Notes: a model not told the origin generated them from the letters alone. A DNA stretch of 32,774 nt from Pseudanabaena biceps PCC 7429 (GCF_000332215.1 NZ_ALWB01000026.1:1-32774); one strand, 5' to 3'. Counted from the first letter of the stretch, positions 1 through 8,886 are shown. A program made the numbers and translations.

Positions 1-1131
1 GAAAGACCTTATCCTTTTCTAAGAAGTTGGAAAATCACATTGGGGCCATTTGGAATTTTATTCATCATTACAACACTTCTTTACCTCCGTGTGCGTCCTT
101 TCCTTTTTAGGACTACCCTGAGCCAAGTTGGGCTAATGATTTATATGTTTTTAGTAGGTTTGGAGCTAAATACAGATCTATTAAAAAATCGGGCTAGAAG
201 TGCAGGGCTTGTCTCGATCGCGGGGATCATTGCCCCATTCAGTCTTGGCGCGATCGTGGCTTTTATGTTGCATGACGGGGGGAGTTTATTTAGTCCCACG
301 ACTACCCCTTGGGCAGCAGCGCTCTATATGGGAGCCTCCATGTCAATTACCGCTTTTCCGATGCTAGCAAGGATTTTGCATGAACGGGGATTAATTAAGA
401 CGAAGCTCGGCACTTTGGTACTCGCCGCAGGCTCCTTGGATGATGCGATCGCTTGGTGTCTCCTTGCTTTAGTGCTAGCCAGCATTAAAAGCTCCATTAA
501 TGTTGCCATTATTGCGATCGGTGGCACTTTAGCCTACGTGTTATTTATGTGGTTTGTGGGGCGAAGGTTCCTGCGGGTATTTAGCTACTGGACGCGCCGC
601 GATGGTGAAGTGACAATACAAACCTTAACTTTTGTGTTCATCATCATGATGCTCTGTGCTTATTACACCGATTTTGTTGGCGTTCATGCCATCTTTGGAG
701 CCTTTATCCTTGGCACGGTGATGCCTCGCGGACATTTTGCCGAATCTGTGCACCGCCATTTGGAGTATCTGACCACTTCTCTACTCGTACCAATTTTCTT
801 TGTGTTTTCGGGATTAAATACGCAGCTAGGCTTGCTAAATACGCCCCAGTTGGTATTGATTACGCTACTGATCATTACGATCGCCGTTTTGGGTAAAGGG
901 CTTGCCTGCACTCTAGCCGCGAAGTGGTCGGGTGAAAGTTGGCGGGATTCGATGACCGTGGGCGCTTTGATGAATACAAGGGGAATGATGGAATTAATTA
1001 TTTTAAATATCGGTTTGGAGCAGGGATTAATCACACCCACTCTATTTACGATCATGGTAATTATGGCGATCGTGACGACTTTAATGTGTTCGCCATTAAT
1101 TAATATCTTATCCATTCCATCCAAGACATAA
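1..1131 (+). CDS. Cation/proton antiporter, CPA2 family (5' end outside window)
   Basis: Integral membrane antiporter exchanging Na+ or K+ for protons. The frame is open from base 1. A TTG at 40 is the first possible start inside the window, but the reading frame continues upstream and the family's first membrane segment is missing, so the true start probably lies before the window. Visible family features are the segment QVGLMIYMFLVGLEL typical of CPA2 proteins, a DD pair in SLDDAIAW (the family's ion-binding region has an aspartate here), and about ten further hydrophobic segments. The C terminus (SPLINILSIPSKT) is complete. There is no KTN/RCK regulatory domain. Substrate (Na+ or K+) cannot be told from sequence. 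Confidence 0.85.
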   Translation, partial: ERPYPFLRSWKITLGPFGILFIITTLLYLRVRPFLFRTTLSQVGLMIYMFLVGLELNTDLLKNRARSAGLVSIAGIIAPFSLGAIVAFMLHDGGSLFSPTTTPWAAALYMGASMSITAFPMLARILHERGLIKTKLGTLVLAAGSLDDAIAWCLLALVLASIKSSINVAIIAIGGTLAYVLFMWFVGRRFLRVFSYWTRRDGEVTIQTLTFVFIIMMLCAYYTDFVGVHAIFGAFILGTVMPRGHFAESVHRHLEYLTTSLLVPIFFVFSGLNTQLGLLNTPQLVLITLLIITIAVLGKGLACTLAAKWSGESWRDSMTVGALMNTRGMMELIILNIGLEQGLITPTLFTIMVIMAIVTTLMCSPLINILSIPSKT

Positions 1132-1201
1132 TCAAATTTCGGATAGCTATTACCAAATGTACTGGGACATATAGCTGCCGCCAGTTTTGTTAGGAAGAAA
1201 T

Positions 1202-1256
1202 TAGAATCAAAAATAGTGTTGCCGCGCGAAGCGCGGCAACACTATTTTTGATTCTA
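1202..1256. repeat. 55-bp perfect palindrome (3-nt loop), possible bidirectional terminator
   Basis: A 26-bp perfect stem around a GAA loop, with GC-rich core GCCGCGC-GAA-GCGCGGC and AT-rich outer arms. It lies between the 3' ends of two convergent units, where a bidirectional terminator would sit. Same architecture as 8741-8793, 18326-18382, 23720-23770 and 30328-30380, but with different arm sequence. Confidence 0.8.
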
Positions 1257-1306
1257 TACCAAGTTAAGAAATGGCTACGCCATTTCTTAACTTGAAAATC
1301 CTACTT
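1254..1306. repeat. Half copy of the ~103-bp double-hairpin repeat family
   Basis: Begins with ATACCAA and contains a 15-bp hairpin (arm AAGTTAAGAAATGGC, loop TAC) nearly identical to the left half of the copy at 25410-25512. The right half is missing. It starts directly at the end of the palindrome 1202-1256. Confidence 0.7.
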
Positions 1307-1531
1307 CCCAAGAATAGTTTCAACTAAAAGACTGGCAATTGTGATGCCAAACATCACCTTGATCGATAGGCGTACGCCAGATTTATAGATTTTTTGTTGT
1401 TGCCTCAAGGTTAAGTTATTCCATCGATCAGGTTGTATTTCCCATTTTTTCATGGCTGCTCGTACTGAATAAATAATAAATAAACCCAAGAAGAAGATGC
1501 GGCATTTTGGAACACCTTCTATTTCCTTCAA
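1301..1531 (-). CDS. Small two-segment membrane protein downstream of the P-II-like gene
   Basis: Function not recognised. The product has two hydrophobic stretches (about residues 12-24 and 55-73) with a basic linker containing WEIQPDRWNNLTLRQQQK, suggesting two membrane helices. The start is uncertain. The TTG at 1531 gives 76 residues; an internal ATG at 1453 gives about 50 residues and would drop the first hydrophobic stretch. The frame is the same as that of the upstream P-II-like gene and is open back to that gene's TAG stop (1562-1564). It may be translated by coupling or occasional readthrough. It is probably the last gene of an APC permease/P-II-like/small membrane protein operon. 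Confidence 0.5.
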   Translation of the reverse strand: MKEIEGVPKCRIFFLGLFIIYSVRAAMKKWEIQPDRWNNLTLRQQQKIYKSGVRLSIKVMFGITIASLLVETILGK

Positions 1532-1561
1532 TAACTCATTGTTTTTAGGATATTCTCCGAT

Positions 1562-1939
1562 CTAGGCGAGAGCTTCTTCTAGAGAAAGGGCTTCTTCATT
1601 TTCTTCTCCAGTCCGAATTCGGACTGCTCTTTTTACAGGTATGACAAATACCTTGCCATCACCAATTTTGCCAGAATGGGCAGTTTTGACAATAGTATCG
1701 ACAACTGCATCGGTAATATCGCTAGAGACCACAATCTCAATCTTGATCTTAGGGATAAAGTCTACGGAGAACGGTTGGCGATCGAATCCCTGAAGTCCCA
1801 AGAATGCCAAAGGGCGACCTTTTTGCCTACCAAAACCCTTAGCGCCCGTCACAGTCGCGCCTTGAACGCCAATTTTGACTAGCTCATCTTTTACTTCATC
1901 AAGTTTGGAAGGCTGAATAATCGCAATGATTAAGTCCAT
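1562..1939 (-). CDS. P-II-like signalling protein with altered T-loop
   Basis: A 125-residue member of the GlnB/P-II fold, a trimeric cytosolic sensor that binds ATP/ADP and often 2-oxoglutarate and controls partner proteins through its T-loop. Landmarks are conserved: GFGRQKG at the T-loop base (residues 35-41), FIPKIKIEIVV after it, the B-loop SGKIGDGKVFV (89-99) and the C-terminal RIRTGEE. The T-loop (about 42-61) is changed. It is roughly six residues longer than in GlnB, rich in Pro, Phe and Gly, and lacks the Tyr-51 uridylylation site and the Ser-49 site phosphorylated in cyanobacterial GlnB. This is therefore a paralogue rather than the housekeeping glnB. It lies 90 bp downstream of an APC permease on the same strand, so that transporter is the natural candidate partner. 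Confidence 0.85.
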   Translation of the reverse strand: MDLIIAIIQPSKLDEVKDELVKIGVQGATVTGAKGFGRQKGRPLAFLGLQGFDRQPFSVDFIPKIKIEIVVSSDITDAVVDTIVKTAHSGKIGDGKVFVIPVKRAVRIRTGEENEEALSLEEALA

Positions 1940-2029
1940 AGATTTTGGATTTGATTTCTAAATAGTGGAAATGGAAAGGATAGGCGTGACAGCCGTAGCA
2001 AGATTTGTCAAAGCTAGATAGAAGTTACA

Positions 2030-3709
2030 TTAGCGGCGAGTTTCCGATGGTTCTTCACGGAGAGGATGGCTGATATCGGGAGGCAAGAAAATAGATTTGC
2101 CGCTCACCGCTCCTTGAATCAAGATATACGCAAACCCAACTACAAAGAAGGCAATACCAGTTCCGATCGCAATCTGGGAGTTCCGTGCAGAATCACCGCC
2201 CGCTGTAAAACCAAAGTAAAATACAGCAAACAGCATGGCAAAGTTTAAAATAGTGCCCAAGATGGGGATAACTACAGTTGTGATGGGATTGGTTTGTTCT
2301 TCCAGTAGATGATCTAAAGTGGCGACTAAGGTAACTAGGCAGGTGAGTCCATAAAAGATGAAAGTGCCTATGTTTGACATCAATGTTACTTGAGTCAAAT
2401 TGTTGACATTGAGTACACCATAACCGCCGATTCCTGCGGAAATTAAGGTCAAGAAAATTATACCGATGTGGGGAGTCCGAAATTTTCTGTGTAATCTACC
2501 AAATATGCTTGGGAGTTCTCCATCGATTCCCATAGCATAAGTAATACGAACGCCAGTTGAAAGAGAAGATAAAGTCGTACCAACCAGTGCTAAAAGTACG
2601 GAAATCGCCATAATCAGGACGAGGGCAAATCCATGCCCACCCAAAAGTGTATCTCCTAAGATCCTTGCCATATCGCCAATCGGCGCACCTGATTGAGCAG
2701 CTGCATCAAAACCAGTCAAGATGCTTCCTCCATCATATTTAGATGCGTCAAGGCTCAAAGCTTTGATTGCCTCACCCAAATTAGTAATCTTAGGATCTAG
2801 ACCAGCCGTAAAGGAGGCTTGCTCTCCAGCCTTATTAATAACGCCAGCATAGGCATTACTGATAAAGAAGTTAGCTCCAAAATATTCAAAGAAGTAGCAT
2901 ATACAGGCTTGAATGACTAAGGAGAGAATAACGGCTCTTGGTACGTCGCGTTTGGGATTGATTGCTTCTCCCGCTAAAGCAGTAGCCGACTCGAATCCCA
3001 CCACAAGTAAAATTGCAATGCTAACTTGGAAGATCAAGCCTGGAAAATCATGGGGTAAAACGACGCTAAGGGCATTAGCATGTTCGTACTGAAACTCTGG
3101 ATGCCCCAATCGAAAAATAATGAATAGAAGTCCCAAAACTACCAAGGAAACGATCTGAATAATATTAATAATAATATTGATCAGGGTCGAACCCGTTACG
3201 CCAAAAAGAGCGATGATTCCGACAAAAATGGCAAATAAGACGCTTATAGCAACCTGCCATGCTCCAGTTGAAGCAAAATCAGGACTGAATAGCTGACCTA
3301 TATATATGACCAGAGTGCCCATGAAGGCAACCATCACTCCTGGGTAGACCCAGTAGTAGAGGTGTGACGACCAGCCCACAAGAAATTTGACAATGCGAGC
3401 AAATCGGAAGTGTTTGTGTTCCTCTTTAGCTATGATTGCGGCTTCAGCATAATAATAGGAACTTCCAGCACCAGCAGCGGAATAGGCTTTGGAGAGAGTG
3501 GCAAAGCAACTGGCTGTAAGTAAGGCAATTCCAGTTGCGATCGCGACTGATGCCCACATATTTGGGGCGGAAGCCTTTGGAGCTTGGAGCTGATAGGTCG
3601 TCCATAGGAATGCTCCTGGTGCAATTAGCGCCATCGCGTTAATCGTTACACCAATTAAACCTAGAGTTGGCTTGAGTTCTCCACCTCCAGAACGATTGGC
3701 ATCAGACAT
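2030..3709 (-). CDS. APC superfamily amino acid/polyamine permease
   Basis: A 559-residue polytopic membrane protein with about twelve hydrophobic segments. The N-terminal TLGLIGVTINAMALIAPGAF is the first helix of APC transporters. VGFESATALAGEAINPKRDVPRAVI is the family's conserved helix-6/loop region, and the MSNIGTFIFYGLTCL segment is also typical. A periplasmic insert of about 80 residues (around 280-360) is longer than usual. Substrate is probably an amino acid or polyamine. The ATG is followed by a short polar tail, SDANRSGGGELKP. The next genes on the strand are the P-II-like protein and the small membrane protein. P-II-family proteins gate several transporters, so regulation by that neighbour is a reasonable inference but is not shown here. 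Confidence 0.85.
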   Translation of the reverse strand: MSDANRSGGGELKPTLGLIGVTINAMALIAPGAFLWTTYQLQAPKASAPNMWASVAIATGIALLTASCFATLSKAYSAAGAGSSYYYAEAAIIAKEEHKHFRFARIVKFLVGWSSHLYYWVYPGVMVAFMGTLVIYIGQLFSPDFASTGAWQVAISVLFAIFVGIIALFGVTGSTLINIIINIIQIVSLVVLGLLFIIFRLGHPEFQYEHANALSVVLPHDFPGLIFQVSIAILLVVGFESATALAGEAINPKRDVPRAVILSLVIQACICYFFEYFGANFFISNAYAGVINKAGEQASFTAGLDPKITNLGEAIKALSLDASKYDGGSILTGFDAAAQSGAPIGDMARILGDTLLGGHGFALVLIMAISVLLALVGTTLSSLSTGVRITYAMGIDGELPSIFGRLHRKFRTPHIGIIFLTLISAGIGGYGVLNVNNLTQVTLMSNIGTFIFYGLTCLVTLVATLDHLLEEQTNPITTVVIPILGTILNFAMLFAVFYFGFTAGGDSARNSQIAIGTGIAFFVVGFAYILIQGAVSGKSIFLPPDISHPLREEPSETRR

Positions 3710-3768
3710 AGTTCACCTTAAAATATCTATACAGCATTTAGTTCTTGAGAAGTAGTCACTTAAGTGAT

Positions 3769-3870
3769 AAGTAGCTAGGCATAAGTAAACTTAAAACCTA
3801 GAAGAGCATACCGATCACTACGCGGGCGGTATGCTCGCTGGTTTTGGTTTTTAATTATGCCGAACTACTT
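3769..3870 (+). repeat. 102-bp palindromic repeat family A, copy 1
   Basis: Inverted ends AAGTAGCTAGGCATAA and (reverse complement) AAGTAGTTCGGCATAA enclose a GC-rich palindromic core (gagcataccg ... cggtatgctc). Same orientation and nearly the same sequence as copy 6 at 31792-31893. Confidence 0.85.
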
Positions 3871-4174
3871 AGTTATGATTGAGGTTATTCCTATGTCACC
3901 CTTACCATAAACTCATAAGAAATTAAATTTCAATCTTTTTGAGCTATTTATAGTAACGAAAACAAAGTTATAACGCTTCTCAAAAAAGATATCGAGCAAT
4001 CACAAATCACTCTTAAGTAAAGCGGATTTATAAACTGCTACTAATCCAACAGACTTAGGAAACGCATTCAGGCAGATAATTTGGCAATGTCATGCCAATC
4101 CTCAGAGAATCCTTAAAAAACCAAGAATTAACTTTGACATGAGTAATACTTGTTAAGATAGTTTCGATACTAAT

Positions 4175-4276
4175 AAGTAAGTGCGCTTAATTAAATATAA
4201 AACCCTAAAACCTGCGGCGCACGATGCGCGTGCGCTACAGATTTTAGATCTGGATTTTAATTATGCTGAGGTACTT
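4175..4276. repeat. 102-bp palindromic repeat family A, copy 2 (diverged)
   Basis: Same length as copy 1, with recognisable ends (AAGTAAGTGCGCTTAATTAA and ATTATGCTGAGGTACTT) but a different palindromic core built on ctgcggcgcac ... gtgcgctacag. The ends are conserved while the core is exchanged. Confidence 0.7.
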
Positions 4277-4566
4277 AGAGTCTGTTTGTAGCTATCAATA
4301 CAATCAAAACTAAGATACAAATCTCTTGAATGGTAAATAATATCCAGAGACCTCTACATCTATTCCTATAGCTTCAAAACCAAGAGTTTTTTTAGATTAA
4401 AATATCACATTATTCAAGCCCTACGGTGAGGCTTAACTAAGAAGAAATATTTATTTCTATGTGTATAGATATGAATATTGCGACTTTAAGAATTTAAAGA
4501 TTGTTGTTAAAGTTACAAACTAATATTACGGTTTGTTTCTAAACCTATAGAATTCCCAAATTAAAT

Positions 4567-4602
4567 CTAAGCGATAAGGATCGGCAACGAGCCGCCGATC
4601 CT
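4567..4602. repeat. 13-bp stem hairpin
   Basis: Arms GATAAGGATCGGC and GCCGATCCTTATC around a loop of about eight bases, in the gene-poor region downstream of the SMR-like gene. Possible terminator or repeat. Boundaries are approximate by a few bases. Confidence 0.55.
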
Positions 4603-4639
4603 TATCTATTTAATGTGAGTTCGGGATAATTTGAAACGA

Positions 4640-4678
4640 CCTTTGAGAAAGGGTTTGCTACGCAAACCCTTTCTCAAA
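4640..4678. repeat. 18-bp stem hairpin, possible terminator of the SMR-like gene
   Basis: Arm CTTTGAGAAAGGGTTTGC with loop TAC forms a perfect 18-bp hairpin. It is followed by a smaller inverted repeat (CCCAAAATTTGGG) about 40 bp past the SMR-like stop codon. The same unit recurs at 32583-32621. Confidence 0.7.
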
Positions 4679-4726
4679 GCCCAAAATTTGGGCTTTTAAA
4701 ATTTGCCAGCTTAACTCGAACTGACG

Positions 4727-5050
4727 TTATTTGACTCCAGATTGAATAATTACACCGCCAGCTACGATCGCGGCTAATCCTATCCAAGTGGAATTGGGAA
4801 TACTCTCTTTGAAGATCAGAAATCCCCATAGGACACTAATTACTGCAAAGACCGCAACATAGACACCTAATAACTTTGAGAAATCCCATTGAACGAGGTT
4901 GACCATTAGTCCATAGCAGCCAAGAGTAAGAAAGCCTGCAATAACTAGTACAATATTACTGCTGACGAGCCCCTTGCGAACTAAGGCATCTCCACCTACT
5001 TCCAGTAAAGCAGCAGCAATAAAAATTAATCCTGTCAGATAATTCATCAA
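4727..5050 (-). CDS. Small multidrug resistance (SMR)-like transporter
   Basis: A 107-residue protein with four hydrophobic helices filling almost its whole length, the size and topology of SMR/EmrE-type proteins in the drug/metabolite transporter superfamily. A glutamate (Glu17, in AALLEVGGDAL) sits in helix 1 at the position of the proton/substrate-coupling Glu14 of EmrE. The C-terminal helix motif GLAAIVAGGVIIQSG is also typical. Helix 2-3 differs from EmrE (YVAVFAVISVLWGFLIFKE), so drug export should not be assumed; lipid or small-amine substrates are equally possible. It stands alone, with repeats on both sides. Confidence 0.75.
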   Translation of the reverse strand: MMNYLTGLIFIAAALLEVGGDALVRKGLVSSNIVLVIAGFLTLGCYGLMVNLVQWDFSKLLGVYVAVFAVISVLWGFLIFKESIPNSTWIGLAAIVAGGVIIQSGVK

Positions 5051-5365
5051 AATCAGTTTGAGACTTGTAAGAGAAACCGTACTTTTGGGATTATTGCATC
5101 TCTTTTATATCTGTAAAAGTATTAGATGTGTCTGAAATTATCTTGGATAAACCCTTAAGATTTGCGGGTAAGCATCGGTGGTACTTAGTGCCAATGCTTA
5201 CCTAGTAATTAATTCAGCATGATTAAAAAATAAAAATAAAAACAAAAACAAAAACAAAACTAGAGAGAGTGCCTTCTGCGCAGCGGGCGGTAAGCTCTTC
5301 TAGGTTTTAAGTTTACCTTAGCTAATTAGGTTCCGTTTAGTATAGATAGTTCAAAGTCTATTTTT
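5051..5365. other. 315-bp intergenic region
   Basis: Mostly occupied by a degenerate family A repeat with an A-rich (aaaaac)n stretch near 5226-5260. The divergent promoters for the SMR-like gene (left) and the 5366 operon (right) should be here, but no clear promoter element was recognised. Confidence 0.5.
5209..5331. repeat. Degenerate family A repeat, copy 3
   Basis: The right part (ctcttctaggttttaagttta) matches copy 4 closely. The left part has been expanded by A-rich hexamer repeats and the core is no longer a good palindrome. It looks like an old, decaying copy. Ends are approximate. Confidence 0.6.
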
Positions 5366-5854
5366 ATGAGTACCAAGGTTTATATTTGGCTTCCTAAGGG
5401 AGGAAGAGTTGGACATTCCTCTATGCAAGTTGGAAATGAAACCTACATCAGCTTTTGGCCTGGACAGGGCAGAAAAGGATTTGTCCGAAGCATTATCCGA
5501 AGTCTAACGATGAATGTGAAGCGCCGCCCTTTCTATCGCGACTATTCTGCTGATTGCGCTGCGGAAGAGTTCGAGCCTTTGGTAGTAGAACTGAATAAGC
5601 TCAATGAGTCAGTGATTCAGAAGTATTGGGAAAAGGTGCAGGCAAGCGGACTATCTTATGAGTTAACTGAGTTTAACTGTTCCACAATCATTGCTAATGC
5701 TCTCTATCTCGGTTCGGGATTACAACCCTCTTTTCGTCCTCTTGCGGAGGTAGATGACTATGTGGGGATGGGAATTCCGATGGGGAGAGTCGAGGCTTGG
5801 CAACCGAGCAATATTTTGCAATATGCTAAAGAACTGAAAAGGAAAGAGGGATGA
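5366..5854 (+). CDS. Permuted papain-like (NlpC/P60/LRAT-type) protein
   Basis: A 162-residue cytosolic protein with no signal peptide. It has a His in VGHSSMQVGNETYISFWPG (His17) and, much later, a Cys in TEFNCSTIIANAL (Cys105). The His-before-Cys order and the flanking patterns resemble circularly permuted papain-fold proteins (LRAT, DeSI-like, some NlpC/P60 relatives), which act as thiol hydrolases or acyltransferases. Fold assignment is by motif only. The stop overlaps the next gene's start (ATGA), so it is translationally coupled to the deacetylase-like gene. A joint role in removing acyl or peptide-like groups is conceivable but unproven. Confidence 0.6.
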   Translation: MSTKVYIWLPKGGRVGHSSMQVGNETYISFWPGQGRKGFVRSIIRSLTMNVKRRPFYRDYSADCAAEEFEPLVVELNKLNESVIQKYWEKVQASGLSYELTEFNCSTIIANALYLGSGLQPSFRPLAEVDDYVGMGIPMGRVEAWQPSNILQYAKELKRKEG

Positions 5855-6831
5855 TAGAAACTAGCGATTCAATCATAATTCGTCCTAAAGTGGTCTATTC
5901 CCCAAACTACGACATTAAATTTCTCGGACTTGAGAAGTTACATCCCTTTGATAGTTGTAAATATGGTCGTGCTTGGCGCGTTTTAGCCGATCGCTTTGGC
6001 GATCGCTTAATTGCTAATAGCCTAGCTCCAGTGGCTCCAGCACCCACAGAAATATTGCAATTAGTCCATACAACTGACTATCTCAAGAATTTGCAGCGAT
6101 CTCACTTTGTGGCTCAATCGTTAGAGATGGATTCGCTAGGATTTTTGCCGATAGGTATCCTCGATAGTCGGGTATTGCAACCGATGCGATTGGCGACTAT
6201 GGGAACTGTCATGGCATCTGAAGCCGCTCTAGAGTTTGGTGTGGCGATTAATCTTTCTGGTGGATATCACCATGCCAGTGCGGAGAGGGGCGAAGGATTT
6301 TGCATTTATTCCGATATTGCGATTGCGATTTCCTTATTGCGGCAATCGCAAAAGATTAATGCCGAGGATCGGGTGGCGATCATTGATCTTGATGCCCATC
6401 AGGGGAACGGCTTAGCGAGAATCTTTTACGAAGATCCCAGTATCCATATTCTGGATATGTACAACCAGCAAATCTATCCTAACGATACCTACGCCAAGGA
6501 GCGTGTGGATTGGGCCATACCACTGTTATCGGGAACAAAGGACGATCGCTATCTGGGATTGCTAAAAGATCGATTGCCCGCTTTTTTGCAGGAGTCGGAT
6601 CTGCCGAAAATTGTTTTTTATAATGCGGGAACCGATATTTACGAGAGGGATCTCCTTGGTGGTTTAAAAGTTTCAGAAGAAGGGGTTTTAGAACGCGATC
6701 GCTTTGTTTTTCAAACAGTTATCGACTTGGGTATTCCTTTGGTGATGGTACTTAGTGGTGGCTATGCTTCTGAAAGTTATCGCTTGATTGCCCATAGCAT
6801 CTCCGCTGTCTTGCAAACATGGAATAACTAG
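5851..6831 (+). CDS. Histone deacetylase superfamily protein (class IV/HDAC11-like)
   Basis: A 326-residue zinc-dependent deacetylase-fold protein. Key residues are present: the tandem His140-His141 in SGGYHHASAERGEGFC, Zn ligands Asp181 and His183 in IDLDAHQGNG, the third ligand Asp262 in NAGTDIYERD, and the catalytic Tyr305 in SGGY. The HH-(S/D)RG-GFC pattern is closest to class IV (HDAC11) enzymes, which in vertebrates remove long-chain acyl groups from lysine. Bacterial members act on acetylated proteins, polyamines or other amides. Its stop codon lies within a CTAG shared with the convergent pentapeptide gene. It forms a two-gene operon with the permuted papain-like protein. Confidence 0.88.
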   Translation: MIETSDSIIIRPKVVYSPNYDIKFLGLEKLHPFDSCKYGRAWRVLADRFGDRLIANSLAPVAPAPTEILQLVHTTDYLKNLQRSHFVAQSLEMDSLGFLPIGILDSRVLQPMRLATMGTVMASEAALEFGVAINLSGGYHHASAERGEGFCIYSDIAIAISLLRQSQKINAEDRVAIIDLDAHQGNGLARIFYEDPSIHILDMYNQQIYPNDTYAKERVDWAIPLLSGTKDDRYLGLLKDRLPAFLQESDLPKIVFYNAGTDIYERDLLGGLKVSEEGVLERDRFVFQTVIDLGIPLVMVLSGGYASESYRLIAHSISAVLQTWNN

Positions 6832-7961
6832 CGCTTAATCATCGCTTTCTTTTTGGGATCAAATTTCGCACTAAATTCCGTGCGATCGTCGTAGTAGGCT
6901 CCCCTGAGATTGGCTCCAGCGAGTTTTGTCCTATATAAGTTCGCACCTGCTAAATTTGCGCTTGCCAAATTTGCATCCAATAACTCAGCACCGAAAAGAT
7001 TTGCCCCCGCTAAATTTGCCCCTACTAAATTTGCTTTAGCCAGATCCGATTCTCGCAAATCGACAGCTTCTACATTGGCTTGGCTTAAGTTAGTTCCCTG
7101 TAAATTTGCTCCGAAACAATCAGATTCAGCCAAATTTGCCTTCGCTAAACTTGCCCCCGCCAGATTAGCGCCGAGGAGATTAGCTTGACTTAAAATTGCT
7201 GAGGTCAAATTTGCTTTGCTCAGATTAGCTTTGCGGAGATTTGCCTTTGTTAAATTAGCTTCCATTAAGAAAGACTGGCTTAGATTGGCATTCTCTAGAT
7301 TAGCCTCGCAAAATAAGGAGCCTTCCAGTTTTGCTTCAAGTAAATTAGCGGAATCTAAATTTGCTAGGGATAGATTAGCCTTGGCAAGATTGGCTTTACT
7401 TAAAACCGCTAAATACAATTGAGCTCCTGACAAATCAGCTTCGCGAAGGTCTGCCTCGGTTAAGTTAGCGCGATTTAAAATGACTTGTTTTAGGGATGCT
7501 TTTACGAGAATTGCGGCGCTAAGGTTGGCTTGGGTCAGATCGGCTCGATCTAGGTTGGCAAGGCTCAAGTTGGTTGAGCTTAAATTTGATTGACTCAGAT
7601 CGACATGGCTCAAATTGGCAGATGCACAAATTGCATTCGACAGGTTGATATTGACAAGACTAGCGCCGCTCAGATCGGCTTCATAGAGATTGGCTCTAAC
7701 GAGGTTAGAACGATCTAAGCGAGCCGATCTGAGGTTGGCTCGCACTAGATCAGTACTACTTAAATTAGCGATCGCTAATACTGCATTTTGGAGATTCGCT
7801 CTAAACAGATTCGCTTGTTTTAAATTGATGCCAGCCAATTGAGCATTTTGGAGGTTGATATCACAAAGATTTACCGACTCAAAGCTTCTTTCTCCTGCTA
7901 GGTACTTTTCCAACAGATATGCAGCCGTTAGAATCGTTTTTTTCTTATCCTGCTTAGGCAT
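6828..7961 (-). CDS. Pentapeptide-repeat protein
   Basis: 377 residues. After an N-terminal stretch of about 35 residues (MPKQDKKKTILTAAYLLEKYL...), nearly all of the protein is A(N/D)Lxx repeats, predicted to form a right-handed quadrilateral beta-helix. It ends in a short basic tail. Cyanobacteria carry many such proteins and most lack a known role. No signal peptide or membrane segment is visible, so it is probably cytosolic. The repeat-rich DNA creates long antisense open frames that are not genes. Convergent with the deacetylase-like gene, the two stops sharing CTAG. Confidence 0.9.
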   Translation of the reverse strand: MPKQDKKKTILTAAYLLEKYLAGERSFESVNLCDINLQNAQLAGINLKQANLFRANLQNAVLAIANLSSTDLVRANLRSARLDRSNLVRANLYEADLSGASLVNINLSNAICASANLSHVDLSQSNLSSTNLSLANLDRADLTQANLSAAILVKASLKQVILNRANLTEADLREADLSGAQLYLAVLSKANLAKANLSLANLDSANLLEAKLEGSLFCEANLENANLSQSFLMEANLTKANLRKANLSKANLTSAILSQANLLGANLAGASLAKANLAESDCFGANLQGTNLSQANVEAVDLRESDLAKANLVGANLAGANLFGAELLDANLASANLAGANLYRTKLAGANLRGAYYDDRTEFSAKFDPKKKAMIKR

Positions 7962-8026
7962 TGGCGTTTGCTGGGTTTCTTGAGGATAGACCTATCATAG
8001 AGTCTTGATCGGGCAAGTCAAGGTAG

Positions 8027-8560
8027 CTATTTACGAATTTCTTGGGTAGCGAGCATCTGTTCAGCAAGTTTGATTTCGCGATCGGAACCATTCATCACGA
8101 TTAAGTAATCCCCTTGAGAGATTAGTTGGTTATAGGTATGAGCCTGCTTTTCGGTTACGCCTAGACCGATTAAAGCGCCAACCAATCCCCCCGCCGCTGT
8201 AAAAATGCCACTACTGATCATTGTGAAAATAACGGCATTGGCTAGGGCAATCTGTCCTACTCCTGGTAAGGCTAAAATCCCCAAACCCAAACCCAACCCG
8301 ACAGCTCCGCCTACCCCATTACCGATTAACCACCCCTTTTTTAATCCCAATCCCGTTCCTGAGATCGTTCCAACCTGTTTCTCTGCAATCGGTCGTTTTA
8401 CGGTCACCATTTGACCGTTTTCTATGCAGGCTGTCATATCGCGACCGACCAAAAAAATGTTCGCAAGGGGAAAACCAGCAATAACTAGGGAATATAAGGC
8501 CTGTCCTGCCGCCTCAAAATTGGAAAATACGGCAATTGCTCGACAACGTTGACCAATCAT
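8027..8560 (-). CDS. General stress protein YflT/17M-like membrane protein
   Basis: 177 residues. An N-terminal region (AIAVFSNFEAAGQALYSLVIAGFPLANIFLVGRDM) matches the YflT/GSP17M-type fold. It is followed by a glycine-rich hydrophobic middle (GNGVGGAVGLGLGLGILALPGVG, then an FTAAGGLVGALIGLGV helix) and a C-terminal segment (GDYLIVMNGSDREIKLAEQML) resembling the second half of a ferredoxin-like domain. This architecture is common among cyanobacterial stress-associated proteins. Biochemical role unknown. Confidence 0.65.
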   Translation of the reverse strand: MIGQRCRAIAVFSNFEAAGQALYSLVIAGFPLANIFLVGRDMTACIENGQMVTVKRPIAEKQVGTISGTGLGLKKGWLIGNGVGGAVGLGLGLGILALPGVGQIALANAVIFTMISSGIFTAAGGLVGALIGLGVTEKQAHTYNQLISQGDYLIVMNGSDREIKLAEQMLATQEIRK

Positions 8561-8740
8561 TATTTTAGATTCACAGATTGAATTTCAATTCTGTATTTAA
8601 AGCTACCAATATATTATTAGCAGATAACCCTATGATTGGCTACATTTTTATAAGGTTTTTAGAAAATCCTTCATTAGCTCTCATTAGCAATTTCTGCAAT
8701 TGTCTTTATAGCTATAGCCACTCGCGTTAAGACGAAATCA

Positions 8741-8793
8741 AAACCCAAGAAGAGAAGGTTGGCGCTTCGCGCCAACCTTCTCTTCTTGGGTTT
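8741..8793. repeat. 53-bp perfect palindrome (25-bp stem, 3-nt loop)
   Basis: The outer arm AAACCCAAGAAGAGAAGG leads to the core TTGGCGC-TTC-GCGCCAA. Same architecture as the other long palindromes here, with unrelated arms. Confidence 0.85.
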
Positions 8794-8848
8794 CATGGAC
8801 TAATACACTTGGTGACAGATCTATATTGGTGCTATTGGTGTCACAAAA

Positions 8849-8886
8849 GCCACAAGGAAGTTCCACGCAAATTGTGGGACTTCCTT
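8849..8886 (-). terminator. Terminator-like hairpin of the 8920-9264 gene
   Basis: The inverted repeat ACAAGGAAGTTCCAC / GTGGGACTTCCTTGT (one mismatch) begins about 35 bp past the stop codon on the minus strand, followed by a short T-rich run. Confidence 0.6.

Larger units (their letters stand above)
3710..4726. other. 1-kb intergenic region with repeats, no gene seen
   Basis: No supported coding frame. It contains two copies of the 102-bp repeat (3769-3870, 4175-4276) and two hairpins (4567-4602, 4640-4678). The P-II/APC operon promoter should lie near 3710-3770. Nothing recognised in 3880-4170 or 4280-4560; these parts are AT-rich and could hide a small RNA. Confidence 0.6.
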